Assembly: GCA_965224745.1 (NCBI GenBank)
Contig: CBDCZY010000001.1
Coordinates: forward strand, 710,543 to 774,542
Origin: CBDCZY01 sp965224745
GTDB taxonomy: Bacteria > Pseudomonadota > Gammaproteobacteria > Methylococcales > Methylomonadaceae
Reading direction: 5' to 3'
DNA length: 64,000 nt
A model generated the notes under the pieces. That model was not told where the DNA came from. It made no database searches and worked only from the letters and a program-made list of their open reading frames with translations. This document shows, piece by piece, positions 35,934 to 45,497 of the stretch. Position numbers and translations under genes: made by a program. Position 1 is the first letter of the stretch. Every line of letters begins with the position of its first letter.

Positions 35934-35946
35934 ACCGGATTTACAA

Positions 35947-37011
35947 ATGGATAAGCTTTGTTCCCAGATACTCCTTGATTTTCAAGAGTATGGATTAATT
36001 ACTGCCCATCAAGGTGCTGATCATCGTATTACTGATATAAAGCCCGTTGAATTCGGAGGGGTTGGAGATTTGGTTTTTGTAGAAAAAGAAAAATATTTAG
36101 CAGAAGCAATGGCAAACAAAGTTTCAGCTATTATTACTACAACCGAACTCGCCGATAAAATAGATGACAAGCAAATAGCGGTTTTAACGACACCGAATGT
36201 TCGCATGGCTATGGCTCATGTAAGACAAAAATATGTTGATAGGAATTTGTACCATACCGAATGGCCAAGGGTTCATCCTAGCTCAATCATTCATAATTCA
36301 GTCCTTGTTCCTGAAGATGCAGTGATTGGACCCGGCGTTGTTATTGGTGCTGACGTGCTGATTGGGGAAAAAGTAGTCATAATGGCTAACAGTGTTATTG
36401 AGCAAAATGTTATGATTGGCACTCGAACGATTATCCATCCAAGTTGCGTTGTGGGATACCGATGTAAAATCGGAAGCGATGTTATTTTAAAGTCAGGTTG
36501 CGTGATTGGCAGTGATGGCCAAGGTTTCGCCCAGGATCAAGATCGCCGTCATCACCGCATTCCTCAGACAGGTATCGTGGTCATAGGGGACAAAGCTGTG
36601 ATCGGCGCAAACTGTACTATTGATCGTGCAACATATACCGAAACTACCGTGCAATCTGGCACTATAATTGATGCCCAATGCCATTTAGCTCACAATGTAG
36701 ATATTGGGGAGGACTGTATAATTGTCGCTCAATCTGGAATTGCTGGATCCAGTCGATTAGGAAAGCGGGTAATCGTTTCAGGGCAGACGGGAGTGTTGGA
36801 TCACATTTCCGTTCCTGATGATACTGTTTTGCTGCACCGTGCCGGATTGATGAGTAGCATCAAGAAACCGGGTGTTTATGCCGGGGTTCCGTCGCAACCG
36901 TTAAAAAAATATTTGAAAAATATAGCGATATTTCAAAGGTTAGATGAAGTTTGGTCGCGACTAAAAGCACTAGAAAAATCACTAGATAAGTTGCATAAAA
37001 ATCAAAATTAA
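35947..37011 (+). CDS. lpxD: LpxD-family UDP-3-O-acylglucosamine N-acyltransferase
   Basis: Lipid A pathway acyltransferase. The N-terminal uridine-binding domain (VGDLVFVEKEKYLAEAMANKVSAIITT) precedes a left-handed parallel beta-helix of hexapeptide repeats. The core shows GSDGQGFA, IGANCTIDRAT and CHLAHNVDIGED, with the family catalytic histidine in AHNV. It lies 13 bases after adk, not in the usual bamA-skp-lpxD-fabZ cluster. It may therefore be a second LpxD-like copy. At 354 residues it is slightly long, with a coiled C-terminus (WSRLKALEKSLDKLHKN). Confidence 0.82.
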   Translation: MDKLCSQILLDFQEYGLITAHQGADHRITDIKPVEFGGVGDLVFVEKEKYLAEAMANKVSAIITTTELADKIDDKQIAVLTTPNVRMAMAHVRQKYVDRNLYHTEWPRVHPSSIIHNSVLVPEDAVIGPGVVIGADVLIGEKVVIMANSVIEQNVMIGTRTIIHPSCVVGYRCKIGSDVILKSGCVIGSDGQGFAQDQDRRHHRIPQTGIVVIGDKAVIGANCTIDRATYTETTVQSGTIIDAQCHLAHNVDIGEDCIIVAQSGIAGSSRLGKRVIVSGQTGVLDHISVPDDTVLLHRAGLMSSIKKPGVYAGVPSQPLKKYLKNIAIFQRLDEVWSRLKALEKSLDKLHKNQN

Positions 37012-37424
37012 TCTTTAATTATAAATAGAACTACACAAATACAAAAAAAATAAGGGCAGAAACTGGATGATACTTCCATGCACTATTTAGTTTCTGCGAT
37101 GACCAAAACCGAGTCGTAGCACGTTGAATCAAGATAAATCACGTTTCAACTTGTTTAGAACTAGGTATGCTTTTAACGATCCAAAGCGGTCAAATAATAA
37201 TTAGATTTAATATTCTCGTCACTATTGTCATTTTTTATAGGTCAATGACATAAAATTTTGTCGTATCTTTTTATGTCTTTAAGGAACTTACTTCTCAAGA
37301 CCAATTAGATTCGTTCTTATGTGGTTTTCAAAGGAAATTAACTTCGCTAACAAGTTGCTGATTAAGTTTTTAACCTTGCATAAATTACTGACATCAAAAA
37401 AGAATGTCAGCACGAGAAAATTAA
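37012..37424. other. 413-bp AT-rich intergenic region with one stem-loop
   Basis: No gene is supported here. A 9-bp perfect inverted repeat (GCAGAAACT at 37056-37064, AGTTTCTGC at 37089-37097) has a 24-base loop. The stretch presumably holds the asd promoter near its right end. I see no tRNA and no riboswitch motif that I can name. Confidence 0.5.
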
Positions 37425-38447
37425 ATGACTGAACAATATGATTTGGCCATTGTTGGAGCTACTGGGGCAGTAGGTGAAACAATGATTTCTATTCTGCAGG
37501 AAATCAATTTCCCTGTAGGAAATCTTTATGCTCTTGCGAGCAAAAATTCTGCCGGGAAACGAATAACTTTCAAAGGTAAAACGACTTTGGTCGAGGACTT
37601 AGACCATTTCGACTTCTCCAAGGCACAAATTGCATTGTTTTCTGCCGGAGCATCTGTGTCTGCAGCTTATGCTCCCATTGCTGCAAGGGCAGGATGTATT
37701 GTCGTAGATAATACGTCTCAGTTTCGATACGATAATGATATTCCACTCATCGTTCCAGAAGTTAATTCAGAAAGAATAATCGACTATAAACATAGAAATA
37801 TTATCGCAAACCCGAACTGTTCGACTATTCAACTCTTAGTGGCTCTGAAACCTATCTATGATAGTGTAGGGATAGAAAGAATAAATGTTTGCACGTATCA
37901 AGCCGTTTCAGGCACTGGCAAACAAGGAATCGATGAGCTAGCGCATCAAACTGCACGGTTGTTGAATGGAAAGCCAATTGAACCAGAAGTTTATAGCAAA
38001 CAGATAGCGTTTAATGTACTTCCACACATTGATGACTTTATGGATAACGGTTATACCAAGGAAGAAATGAAAATGGTTTGGGAAACACAGAAAATTTTGG
38101 GAGATGATAAAATAAAAATAAATGCGACGGCAGTTAGAGTGCCAGTTTTCTATGGACACTCTGAAGCGGTACACATTGAAACAAAAGAAAAAATCGATGC
38201 TAAAAAAGCTCGAAAATTATTAAATAATGCGTCAGGTGTCAAGGTAATTGATGAAAGAAAGGATGGAGGGTATCCGACAGCAGTGACTGAATCATCCGGT
38301 CAAAACGAGGTGTTTGTTGGTCGTATTCGTGAAGATATTTCTCATCCTAAAGGCCTAGATTTATGGGTAGTAGGCGACAATTTAAGAAAAGGTGCGGCTT
38401 GGAACAGCATTCAAATTGCCGAAGACCTAGCAAAAAATTACATCTAG
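37425..38447 (+). CDS. asd: Aspartate-semialdehyde dehydrogenase
   Basis: Makes aspartate semialdehyde for lysine, threonine, methionine and diaminopimelate synthesis. The NADP-binding start (LAIVGATGAVGETMISIL), the active-site cysteine in NPNCSTIQ (near residue 131) and the later KPIEPEVYSKQIAFNVLPHID motif are present. Its 340 residues are typical of the bacterial type with the usA-like short form. The asd-fimV order is conserved in gammaproteobacteria. Confidence 0.96.
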   Translation: MTEQYDLAIVGATGAVGETMISILQEINFPVGNLYALASKNSAGKRITFKGKTTLVEDLDHFDFSKAQIALFSAGASVSAAYAPIAARAGCIVVDNTSQFRYDNDIPLIVPEVNSERIIDYKHRNIIANPNCSTIQLLVALKPIYDSVGIERINVCTYQAVSGTGKQGIDELAHQTARLLNGKPIEPEVYSKQIAFNVLPHIDDFMDNGYTKEEMKMVWETQKILGDDKIKINATAVRVPVFYGHSEAVHIETKEKIDAKKARKLLNNASGVKVIDERKDGGYPTAVTESSGQNEVFVGRIREDISHPKGLDLWVVGDNLRKGAAWNSIQIAEDLAKNYI

Positions 38448-38527
38448 TCTAAGCTTATCAATTAATAAAGTTAACGATTTTATTTATTAAGCCATTGGTT
38501 TAAGAATATATTAGGAAGGAGAGCAAA

Positions 38528-40735
38528 GTGCGAAAATTTACGAAAACGGTAGCAGTCATATCGTTATTTGGCCCCATGAAGGGATATGCATTAGGTATTG
38601 GCGATATTGAATTGCACTCAGCTCTGAATCAATACCTTGATGCTGAAATCCCTTTGGTCACCTCAGATGAAGAAAATCCATCTGATATCCAAATACAGCT
38701 TGCGCCGCCGGAAGCTTTTGAAAAAGCAGGGATACCCTGGAATTATTTTCTATCCAACCTTAAATTTAAGACGATTGTTAAGAAAAATGGGGACGTGATA
38801 GTTAAACTGTCTTCTAAGGAAGCAGTCCGAGAACCCTTTCTTAACTTTTTGTTGGAAGTAAGTTGGCCTAAAGGAAGCTTGTACCGAGAGTTTACGGTTT
38901 TAGTTGATCCTCCGGCTACTTATCAAAAGCCGACAACGTTAGTTACAACACCATCGGCGAAAAAGCCGGCTCTGACCAATAGCCAAGCTAAAGTCAAAAA
39001 GTCTAAAACTAACCGAGTAGGTGTTGTCAGCGATAATCAATACGGACCCGTTCCACGTAATGACACTTTGTGGGAGATTGCTGAGAGGGTCAAGTCGGAT
39101 GACTCTATTCGAACTGAACAAATGGTTATGGCTCTCTTTAAAGCCAATCCAGATGCATTTTTTCAAAACAATATCAATGCATTGATGGAAGGAAAAACGC
39201 TGACCATTCCTGATCAGGACTTTGTATTGCAAACTTCAAAAAAACAGGCCAGAGCAGAATTTAGAGGGCAAGTCCAGGCTTGGAGGTCGCGCAATTCTGT
39301 ACAAGATTCAATCGTTGCTGACGCTAAACAGGGTAATGAACTTAAATTAGTTCCTCCGTCTGAAGATGATGGCAGCAAATCCTTGAGTACAGGAACAGCT
39401 TCTACTGATGCAACCAATCAATATACAACTCAGGAATCAGCTGAAAAGATAAGCCAGATGAATCGTGAGTTAGACGAATTAAGAAATCTTCTGACAATTA
39501 AAGATAAACAGATTGCTGAATTACAAGCCGGAAAATTATCCGGTAGTGAAGCAATAGTCAGCGAACCAAAAAAACTGCCCGCTCTAAAGGATGAAGTTAG
39601 TAACCCAAAAGAGAATGCAAAAACAGAGATTGACAAGGTTCTGGATGAAAGCAACAAAACAGATATAGATATACCAATAACCGTTCCCACCATTGAAGAG
39701 GCTGCCAAACCTGCTAAAAAGCAAGTTAAGGTTAAGGAGCAGGCTGAAGAAGAAAGTAGTATTTTGCCAGCAGTTCTTGGCAGCGCTGGATTTGGTTTAC
39801 TTGGGTTGTTTGGTTGGTTGTGGTGGAGAAACAATCGAGTTGCAAGTAACAGCAATATCGACAGTATTCTGGCTTCATCTAGTGAGATACATCTTCCCGA
39901 TGTAGAGGAAGATAATCTAAAGGTAAGCTCTTTTCAGGAAAAAACATCGGTAACGCCGGAAGAACAACCAGGTGGTGAAAACTCATTTTTAAGCGATTTT
40001 TCGCTAAGTGATTTTGACACCTTTGGCGAAGATCATGGTGAAGTTGACCCGATTGCAGAAGCAGATGTTTACCTGGCATACGGACGTTACCAGCAAGCCG
40101 AAGAATTGATGCGCCAAGCCATCAATGACTATCCTGAGCGTGACGAATGTAAATTAAAATTATTGGAAATTTATTACGCCAATGAAGATAAAGAAGCATT
40201 CGAGAAATATGCAAATGAATTAAATGACTCAGGTAAATCGGTCAATGCTGATTTTTGGAGTAAAGTTGTTGAGATGGGAAGCGATTTATGTCCGAGTGCT
40301 ACTTTATTCTCAGCATCTTCAAGCGATGCCGCTACAAATGAAGGCGCAACAGAGCCAGTTACAAAAGCGGCAGAACGCGTCGTTAGTCAAGAAGAAGAAC
40401 GAACACTGGAATTCAATACTAGTGAAACCGCTGCATCAAAAAACGAGATCGAATTGGATGACCTAGACGGTGCTGATCTTTCGGAGATGACTTTAAAATC
40501 TGATTTTGAGTTTAATGCTGAAACATTGGATCTTGAAGACGCTGAAGAAGCTCAAAGTATGGACTCCGGTCTTTCTGTCATGACAGAAGAATATGAAACC
40601 AAGCTTGATTTAGCAAGAGCCTACATTGATATGGGCGATGAAGACGCCGCCAAAAGCATTATCGATGAGGTCATGAAGCAAGGTGAAGATTCTCAAAAAA
40701 ATGAAGCAAAAGAAATCTTGAAGAAACTAAAATAA
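38528..40735 (+). CDS. fimV: FimV/HubP-type polar landmark protein
   Basis: Organises polar type IV pili and related machinery. It has a signal peptide and the conserved periplasmic start (LGIGDIELHSALNQYLDAEIPLV). A LysM-like peptidoglycan-binding segment (GPVPRNDTLWEIAERVKSD) and a coiled coil (about residues 300-345) follow. One membrane span lies at about residues 410-432, then a long acidic cytosolic region with TPR units, ending in the FimV C-terminal domain (TKLDLARAYIDMGDEDAAKSIIDEVM). It starts with GTG behind GGAAGGAG. At 735 residues it is shorter than the Pseudomonas protein. Confidence 0.92.
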   Translation: MRKFTKTVAVISLFGPMKGYALGIGDIELHSALNQYLDAEIPLVTSDEENPSDIQIQLAPPEAFEKAGIPWNYFLSNLKFKTIVKKNGDVIVKLSSKEAVREPFLNFLLEVSWPKGSLYREFTVLVDPPATYQKPTTLVTTPSAKKPALTNSQAKVKKSKTNRVGVVSDNQYGPVPRNDTLWEIAERVKSDDSIRTEQMVMALFKANPDAFFQNNINALMEGKTLTIPDQDFVLQTSKKQARAEFRGQVQAWRSRNSVQDSIVADAKQGNELKLVPPSEDDGSKSLSTGTASTDATNQYTTQESAEKISQMNRELDELRNLLTIKDKQIAELQAGKLSGSEAIVSEPKKLPALKDEVSNPKENAKTEIDKVLDESNKTDIDIPITVPTIEEAAKPAKKQVKVKEQAEEESSILPAVLGSAGFGLLGLFGWLWWRNNRVASNSNIDSILASSSEIHLPDVEEDNLKVSSFQEKTSVTPEEQPGGENSFLSDFSLSDFDTFGEDHGEVDPIAEADVYLAYGRYQQAEELMRQAINDYPERDECKLKLLEIYYANEDKEAFEKYANELNDSGKSVNADFWSKVVEMGSDLCPSATLFSASSSDAATNEGATEPVTKAAERVVSQEEERTLEFNTSETAASKNEIELDDLDGADLSEMTLKSDFEFNAETLDLEDAEEAQSMDSGLSVMTEEYETKLDLARAYIDMGDEDAAKSIIDEVMKQGEDSQKNEAKEILKKLK

Positions 40736-41129
40736 CCATTGAAACAATCTGATGTATATGGACTTATATCAGATTGATTACCTGCCTGGCTTCTACAACA
40801 CAGGTAAAAAAATCTAAATATTACTTGGTGTGCTGTGAAAAGTTTCAAACTTTTGTTCGCTTCCTACTCGAAAATAGTTCGCTAAATCTTCCTTTTGCGA
40901 ACACATCACTTTAGTCCTGTACTTCTTTTTCCTGGCGTAATAAAATCAAATTCATCCTGTTGCTTTCTGTTGTAAGATAAGGAATCCTTATCAAATAACA
41001 TTCGAAACTTATGCGGGATTGATACAAGATAGCTATAGACCGCTAGTAATGTAAATTAAGGGCTAAAGTTTTTTTAATATAATAGCCAGCCACTATTTTT
41101 TTCTGCCCCAAACCGACCAGCGAGTTTTC
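40736..41129. other. 394-bp intergenic region with a hairpin after fimV
   Basis: No gene supported. CAATCTGAT (40745-40753) pairs with ATCAGATTG (40768-40776), extended by TATA/TATA. It has no T-tract but may still end or protect the fimV transcript. A second short palindrome (AAAAGTTT-C-AAACTTTT) lies at 40838-40854. The right part should hold the promoter of the L,D-transpeptidase gene. Confidence 0.5.
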
Positions 41130-42080
41130 ATGAAGATCAAACAAAACTATCTTGGTTTTGGCCTTTTTTTGTATTTTTTTTCAATTAATTTTGCGTTTGC
41201 AATAACGGTGCAATTGCCTGTTAATACAAAAGATAACTTGGTTTTTTTGGATGGTCGGGTCACTGTGAAGGCGAGATATGAAGACACTCTGCTCGATATT
41301 GCCCGTCGTTACGATCTGGGCCATGATCAAATAAAATTACTGAATCAAAATGTCGATCGATGGTTGCCTGGAGAGGGCACTAAAGTTAAGTTATCTAACA
41401 GCCGTTTACTGCCCGAAGCTCCTCGCCGTGGCATTGTTATCAATTTACCCGAACTACGGTTATATTATTTTGTTCCACACAAAAGTAATGAAGTAGGGCA
41501 AGTTATTACGCATCCTTTGGGGATTGGCCGAGTTGACTGGGAAACGCCTTTGGGTGTAACAAAAATTACCGGTAAAAGGCGCAATCCTGATTGGTATCCA
41601 CCCGACTCAGTAAAACAAGAGCATGCAAAAGATGGCGACCCCTTGCCCGATAGAGTTCCAGCTGGACCTAATAATCCGTTAGGACGCTTTGCTATGCGCT
41701 TAGGTGTACCCGGCTATCTGATACATGGCACAAATAAACCTTATGGTGTAGGGATGAGGGTTAGTCACGGTTGTATTCGCATGTATCCTGAAGATATACA
41801 AGCTCTTTTTCCCATGATTCAGGTTGGAACGCCAGTTAATATCGTTAACCAGCCCATCAAGGCAGGATGGTCAGGCGATGTGCTCTATGTCGAGATTCAC
41901 CCTGAACATGGAAAACAAAAAGGGAGTAGTGCAACGTATCAAGAGCGTCTTGAAAACGCTTTAAACTTGATTGAAAAAGCTAATAATAATCAAGTTATGA
42001 CTCTAAATGGCCGCGTTTTGAAGGAAGTATTGAGAAGACCCACTGGCGAACCCATTGAGGTTTTCCGAAAAAAAAAGTAA
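41130..42080 (+). CDS. L,D-transpeptidase (YkuD/ErfK family)
   Basis: Periplasmic enzyme that forms 3-3 peptidoglycan cross-links or attaches lipoprotein to peptidoglycan. A signal peptide (residues 1-24) is followed by a LysM-like region (EDTLLDIARRYDLGHDQIKLLN). The YkuD catalytic domain follows, with HGTNKPYGVGMRVSHGCIRM (active Cys near residue 214). It resembles E. coli YbiS/YcfS/ErfK. Which reaction it favours cannot be told from sequence. Confidence 0.93.
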   Translation: MKIKQNYLGFGLFLYFFSINFAFAITVQLPVNTKDNLVFLDGRVTVKARYEDTLLDIARRYDLGHDQIKLLNQNVDRWLPGEGTKVKLSNSRLLPEAPRRGIVINLPELRLYYFVPHKSNEVGQVITHPLGIGRVDWETPLGVTKITGKRRNPDWYPPDSVKQEHAKDGDPLPDRVPAGPNNPLGRFAMRLGVPGYLIHGTNKPYGVGMRVSHGCIRMYPEDIQALFPMIQVGTPVNIVNQPIKAGWSGDVLYVEIHPEHGKQKGSSATYQERLENALNLIEKANNNQVMTLNGRVLKEVLRRPTGEPIEVFRKKK

Positions 42081-42159
42081 ATGGCTAATTTTCCTTCGAG
42101 TGTCAAAAAGATCTTGCCTATTTTATTTGATAGTATTTTAAAAAGCGTGTTTATTTTTC

Positions 42160-42351
42160 CTATTCTCCAATTTCCGATTTACCACTCACTTCTTTGAATC
42201 TTGATGCTGCGAGAGAACGAACTGTCTCGTTTGGATCGTCGAGGGCCTCTTGCAAAATTGAAATTCCATGATTATTTGGTTCTACGTACTCTACTGCTAC
42301 GATTCTCACATTCGGGTCTGAATCACTTAACCCGTAAGGCGGAACCGTAAC
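42160..42351 (-). pseudogene. C-terminal remnant of a HEAT-repeat protein
   Basis: On the minus strand one frame is open for about 63 codons and ends in TAG at 42160-42162. It reads SDSDPNVRIVAVEYV, then GISILQEALDDPNETVRSLAASRF. That is one and a half HEAT repeats of the PBS-lyase type (D-x-N/D-x-x-V-R). There is no start codon with a ribosome binding site, and a TAA stop lies immediately upstream. It looks like the tail of a lost gene, left beside the nitrogen operon. Confidence 0.6.
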
Positions 42352-42360
42352 TTCTTAGTG

Positions 42361-42440
42361 TGTACAGCGAAAGCGTTTTGCACCATTCTGCTGAGGATGA
42401 ATGGCGGAATGCGTTAACACTTTTCCACCTACCTTACGTG
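42361..42440. repeat. Degenerate intergenic repeat
   Basis: The minus strand reads GTAGGTGGAAAAGTGTTAACG then CATTCCGCC, with a CCATTC/GAATGG hairpin at about 42382-42403. This resembles the common dispersed gammaproteobacterial repeat of the form GTAGGGCGGAA...GCATTCCGCC. Only one copy is seen in the window. It lies between the HEAT remnant and the channel gene. Confidence 0.4.
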
Positions 42441-42451
42441 GTTTTTACGAC

Positions 42452-43354
42452 CTACTTTCTCATAAATTGCTTATTCGCCAGCTCTAAACCAATTAAAGCA
42501 TATTTCTTTACCAGCTCATAGAAAGCAAGTAAAGGATCAAAAAGGCCATGTAAAATAATCTGAATTTTTTGAGCTGGTTTTGAGGATTGATCCATTGCTT
42601 TAGGTGATGCTGCCCAGTAACCGATGGCCATAAATACACTGCCGGATACAATGTTACCCAAAGTGACAAAAAACAGATTATAAAACATGCCGATAAGTGA
42701 TACTGAATCAGGGTGATCACCTAATAAGGCGAAAGAGAAAACAGCCATATTGGCAACGCTATGCTCAAAACCGCAGGCAAAGAATGCGTACAAGCACCAA
42801 AAGATCAAGATACATTTTGCAGCATCATTTTCAGTGCGCGCTGCAGTCCAGATTGCAAGGCAAACCAGCCAGTTGCACAATATAGCCAGAAAAAATAGTT
42901 GAATTGGACCTTTGTTCATTTTGGCACTGGCAACAGCATTCAATAAATCCGCACTTTCGTTATAAAGTGCACCATGTCCAATGGCGACCATAATGCTAAA
43001 TAGCATTGCGCCAATCAGATTGCCTGACCAGGATGCACCCCAGGCTTTAAAAACATCGGCGCCTGTGGTTGTTTCTTTTAACCAACCAATAGTCATGTAC
43101 ATAGTATGGCCTGTAAACAGTTCTGATCCTGCAAAGATAACCAGTGTTAAAGCGATACCAAAAGACATGCCCATAACCATAGGTCGAACTGATGGGTCAA
43201 GTTGACCAGCAACCGTAAAAACCAGGGCTATGCCTATGCCAAGGTATGCCCCAGCCATCAATGCGCCAATAAAAAAAGCCAGTGGATTATTCTTTAATAG
43301 TTCAGTTTTTGTCTTGGCAACATTTGCAAAGTGATTAATGGTATCGGAATACAT
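42452..43354 (-). CDS. Formate/nitrite channel (FNT/NirC family)
   Basis: Pentameric inner-membrane channel for formate or nitrite. Six hydrophobic segments lie between about residues 25 and 260. FNT motifs are present: AGSELFTGHTMYM, WSGNLIGA, NWLVCLAIWTA and FEHSVANM. A soluble C-terminal tail of about 45 residues is longer than usual. It is last in a leftward operon with narK, the octaheme cytochrome and the nine-heme cytochrome b. This makes nitrite the likely substrate, moved between cytoplasm and periplasm. Confidence 0.9.
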   Translation of the reverse strand: MYSDTINHFANVAKTKTELLKNNPLAFFIGALMAGAYLGIGIALVFTVAGQLDPSVRPMVMGMSFGIALTLVIFAGSELFTGHTMYMTIGWLKETTTGADVFKAWGASWSGNLIGAMLFSIMVAIGHGALYNESADLLNAVASAKMNKGPIQLFFLAILCNWLVCLAIWTAARTENDAAKCILIFWCLYAFFACGFEHSVANMAVFSFALLGDHPDSVSLIGMFYNLFFVTLGNIVSGSVFMAIGYWAASPKAMDQSSKPAQKIQIILHGLFDPLLAFYELVKKYALIGLELANKQFMRK

Positions 43355-43427
43355 AAAAAAGCCTTTGTGTAGTTTAAGTGTTGTACAAATACTTAAACAT
43401 CCATGTAATAAGTAATATCATCAGTTG

Positions 43428-45491
43428 TTAGCTCAGTACGTCCTGCAAAAAACCAAGCAGAACGAGTATGAGTTCGATCACACCAATGCCGATCAGTGCA
43501 AATCCCAAATATCGAGAATATTGATTTAGTTTGGGGGAAGGTGCACCAACCAGATATTGATCTAGTTCACCTGTTTCGACTAAGCGATCGTACTCAATTT
43601 TTCGCTCATGCTTGAACTCTTCTAATGGCATGCTGCCAGTAAACATGACCACATCAACTGGGAATTTTTCCGGTCGGAAATGGCAGTTGAAAAAATGCAC
43701 TGTGAACAGAAATACCGCAGCCAAGAATGCCTCTTCACCATGAACAATGGTGGCGACATTAAACACCCAGCCAGGCATAAAGCTGCCGAAGAAAATTGGG
43801 AACCAGAGCAGTAAACCAGAGCATCCGATGATAAACATGCCCCAGAAAGGTGCCCAGTAATCGAATTTCTCCCAGTAAGTCCAACGATCAAAAACCGGGC
43901 GAGGACCTTTTTCAAAAAACCACTTACACATAGCGATAAAATCCCGCCCATCTTGCGGTCGTGGGATCAGTGAATGAGGGCCAAACCATTCAAATTTAAT
44001 ACCATGATCTCTGTTGTCAGTATAAATTTTGCGGAATATAACGTATAAATGACCAAAGAATATACCCGCAAAAGTCACGGCTGCGATTCGATGAATAATA
44101 GCGGCAACTTCTGGCCCACCGAGTAGGGTCATTACTACAGGTGCCCAAAAACTATTGGCGAACAGCACGGTTGTTCCGGTAATTACCAGCGTCATCACCG
44201 CAATGGCTAATACCAGATGGGCGATCATCCAGCCTTTGGTAAAACGGGTAATATACTGCCCTTGTTTGAGCGGATCCCCATTTTTCTCCAAACGAATGGC
44301 AGGTTGATGACCATTATCAAACTCTTTTTTCTCACGGAAATACCAGAGTATTGAGTGGGCCCAGAAAAACAGAAACACCCCAAATAACAGGGATATCATG
44401 AATTTGGAAACAATCCACATTTCTGGAAATCTCTCATAATCATGCGTGGTGCCATGCGGATGGAAAGTTAAAAAACCAGCAGTTGCATTTTTATGACATT
44501 CCTTACATGTCTCCATTATGTTGTCGTCATGGATCATAGCAAGCGGATTGTCCGCTTTATGTGTGTCATGTGGAGCATGACAATCGTGACATTTTGCCGT
44601 ATGAGTAAACCCCAGGTTTACGATTTGTCCATGATACGTTTCGCTGTAGGATTTATAGTAATCTTCATGGCAACTACCACAACTTTCAGTGATAGCCAAT
44701 TTTGCAGGGTCTTCTTCAACCAAGGAAATTTTATGCGCAGTATGACAGTCGCTACAGACAGCCGGTTCCAGTTTTCCGTAACGTTTTATGGGGGCTCCAT
44801 GAACGGACTGGGTATATTCTTTTAATTGTTTTTCATGGCATCCACCACATGTTTCCGGGCTATGAATACGAAAGCTATCCTTGGTGGAACCTTCCATAGG
44901 AAATATCTTGTGTGTACCATGGCAATCCCAACATGTTGCATTCAGTTGTTTTGGGTTGTCCTTGTTGGGTTGAGCATGGATTGAGGCGAGATAATGGGTT
45001 GCAGTAGTATCCAGATTGTCTTTTTGTACTATGGGTACAGTCGCGGGTAAGCCGACCATGGTATGAGTCAAGTTTTTAGCAACATGTACGTCTACTTGAG
45101 CCTCTTCCCGATCCTTTTTACTCAGTTCTTTATGACAACTAACACAGTCTACAGAGCGTTTTACATCGTCCTTGTGCGGCATCTGTTTGATATCAACATG
45201 GCAGCTAACACATGATACCTTGGCGTGAACACTTTTTTTGAAGGATTTAGACTGTACGTGTAATGCGCGTTTAAGCGATTCCCCTGTTTTGCCGGTGGGA
45301 ACTGCAAAACCTCGGTAACCATGACAATCCAGGCAAGTGTCTGTATCGGTTTCGTCAGTAACGGTGATTGGATCAACTTGGTTAGGCGCAGCTGCTGCCG
45401 GTATTGAGGCTGGAAAACATATAATCAGCAATCCCAACAAAACTGCGCCGCCTAAAGGAAGGCGGCGCATGACCATCATAGCGTCTCTCAA
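43428..45491 (-). CDS. Nine-heme cytochrome c fused to a b-type membrane domain (putative quinol dehydrogenase)
   Basis: After a signal segment, the periplasmic part (about residues 45-355) carries nine CxxCH sites: CLDCH, CVSCH twice, CWDCH, CGGCH, CSDCH, CGSCH, CHDCH and CKECH. From about residue 360 a membrane domain of roughly five spans follows. It is of the thiosulfate-reductase/formate-dehydrogenase cytochrome b type, with membrane histidines such as AHLVLA, IHRIAA and GHLYVIF. The layout suggests electron exchange between the quinone pool and a periplasmic partner. It starts 6 bases after the octaheme gene, so the pair very likely forms one complex. The electron direction is inferred. 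Confidence 0.88.
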   Translation of the reverse strand: MRDAMMVMRRLPLGGAVLLGLLIICFPASIPAAAAPNQVDPITVTDETDTDTCLDCHGYRGFAVPTGKTGESLKRALHVQSKSFKKSVHAKVSCVSCHVDIKQMPHKDDVKRSVDCVSCHKELSKKDREEAQVDVHVAKNLTHTMVGLPATVPIVQKDNLDTTATHYLASIHAQPNKDNPKQLNATCWDCHGTHKIFPMEGSTKDSFRIHSPETCGGCHEKQLKEYTQSVHGAPIKRYGKLEPAVCSDCHTAHKISLVEEDPAKLAITESCGSCHEDYYKSYSETYHGQIVNLGFTHTAKCHDCHAPHDTHKADNPLAMIHDDNIMETCKECHKNATAGFLTFHPHGTTHDYERFPEMWIVSKFMISLLFGVFLFFWAHSILWYFREKKEFDNGHQPAIRLEKNGDPLKQGQYITRFTKGWMIAHLVLAIAVMTLVITGTTVLFANSFWAPVVMTLLGGPEVAAIIHRIAAVTFAGIFFGHLYVIFRKIYTDNRDHGIKFEWFGPHSLIPRPQDGRDFIAMCKWFFEKGPRPVFDRWTYWEKFDYWAPFWGMFIIGCSGLLLWFPIFFGSFMPGWVFNVATIVHGEEAFLAAVFLFTVHFFNCHFRPEKFPVDVVMFTGSMPLEEFKHERKIEYDRLVETGELDQYLVGAPSPKLNQYSRYLGFALIGIGVIELILVLLGFLQDVLS

Positions 45492-45497
45492 GTTAGC

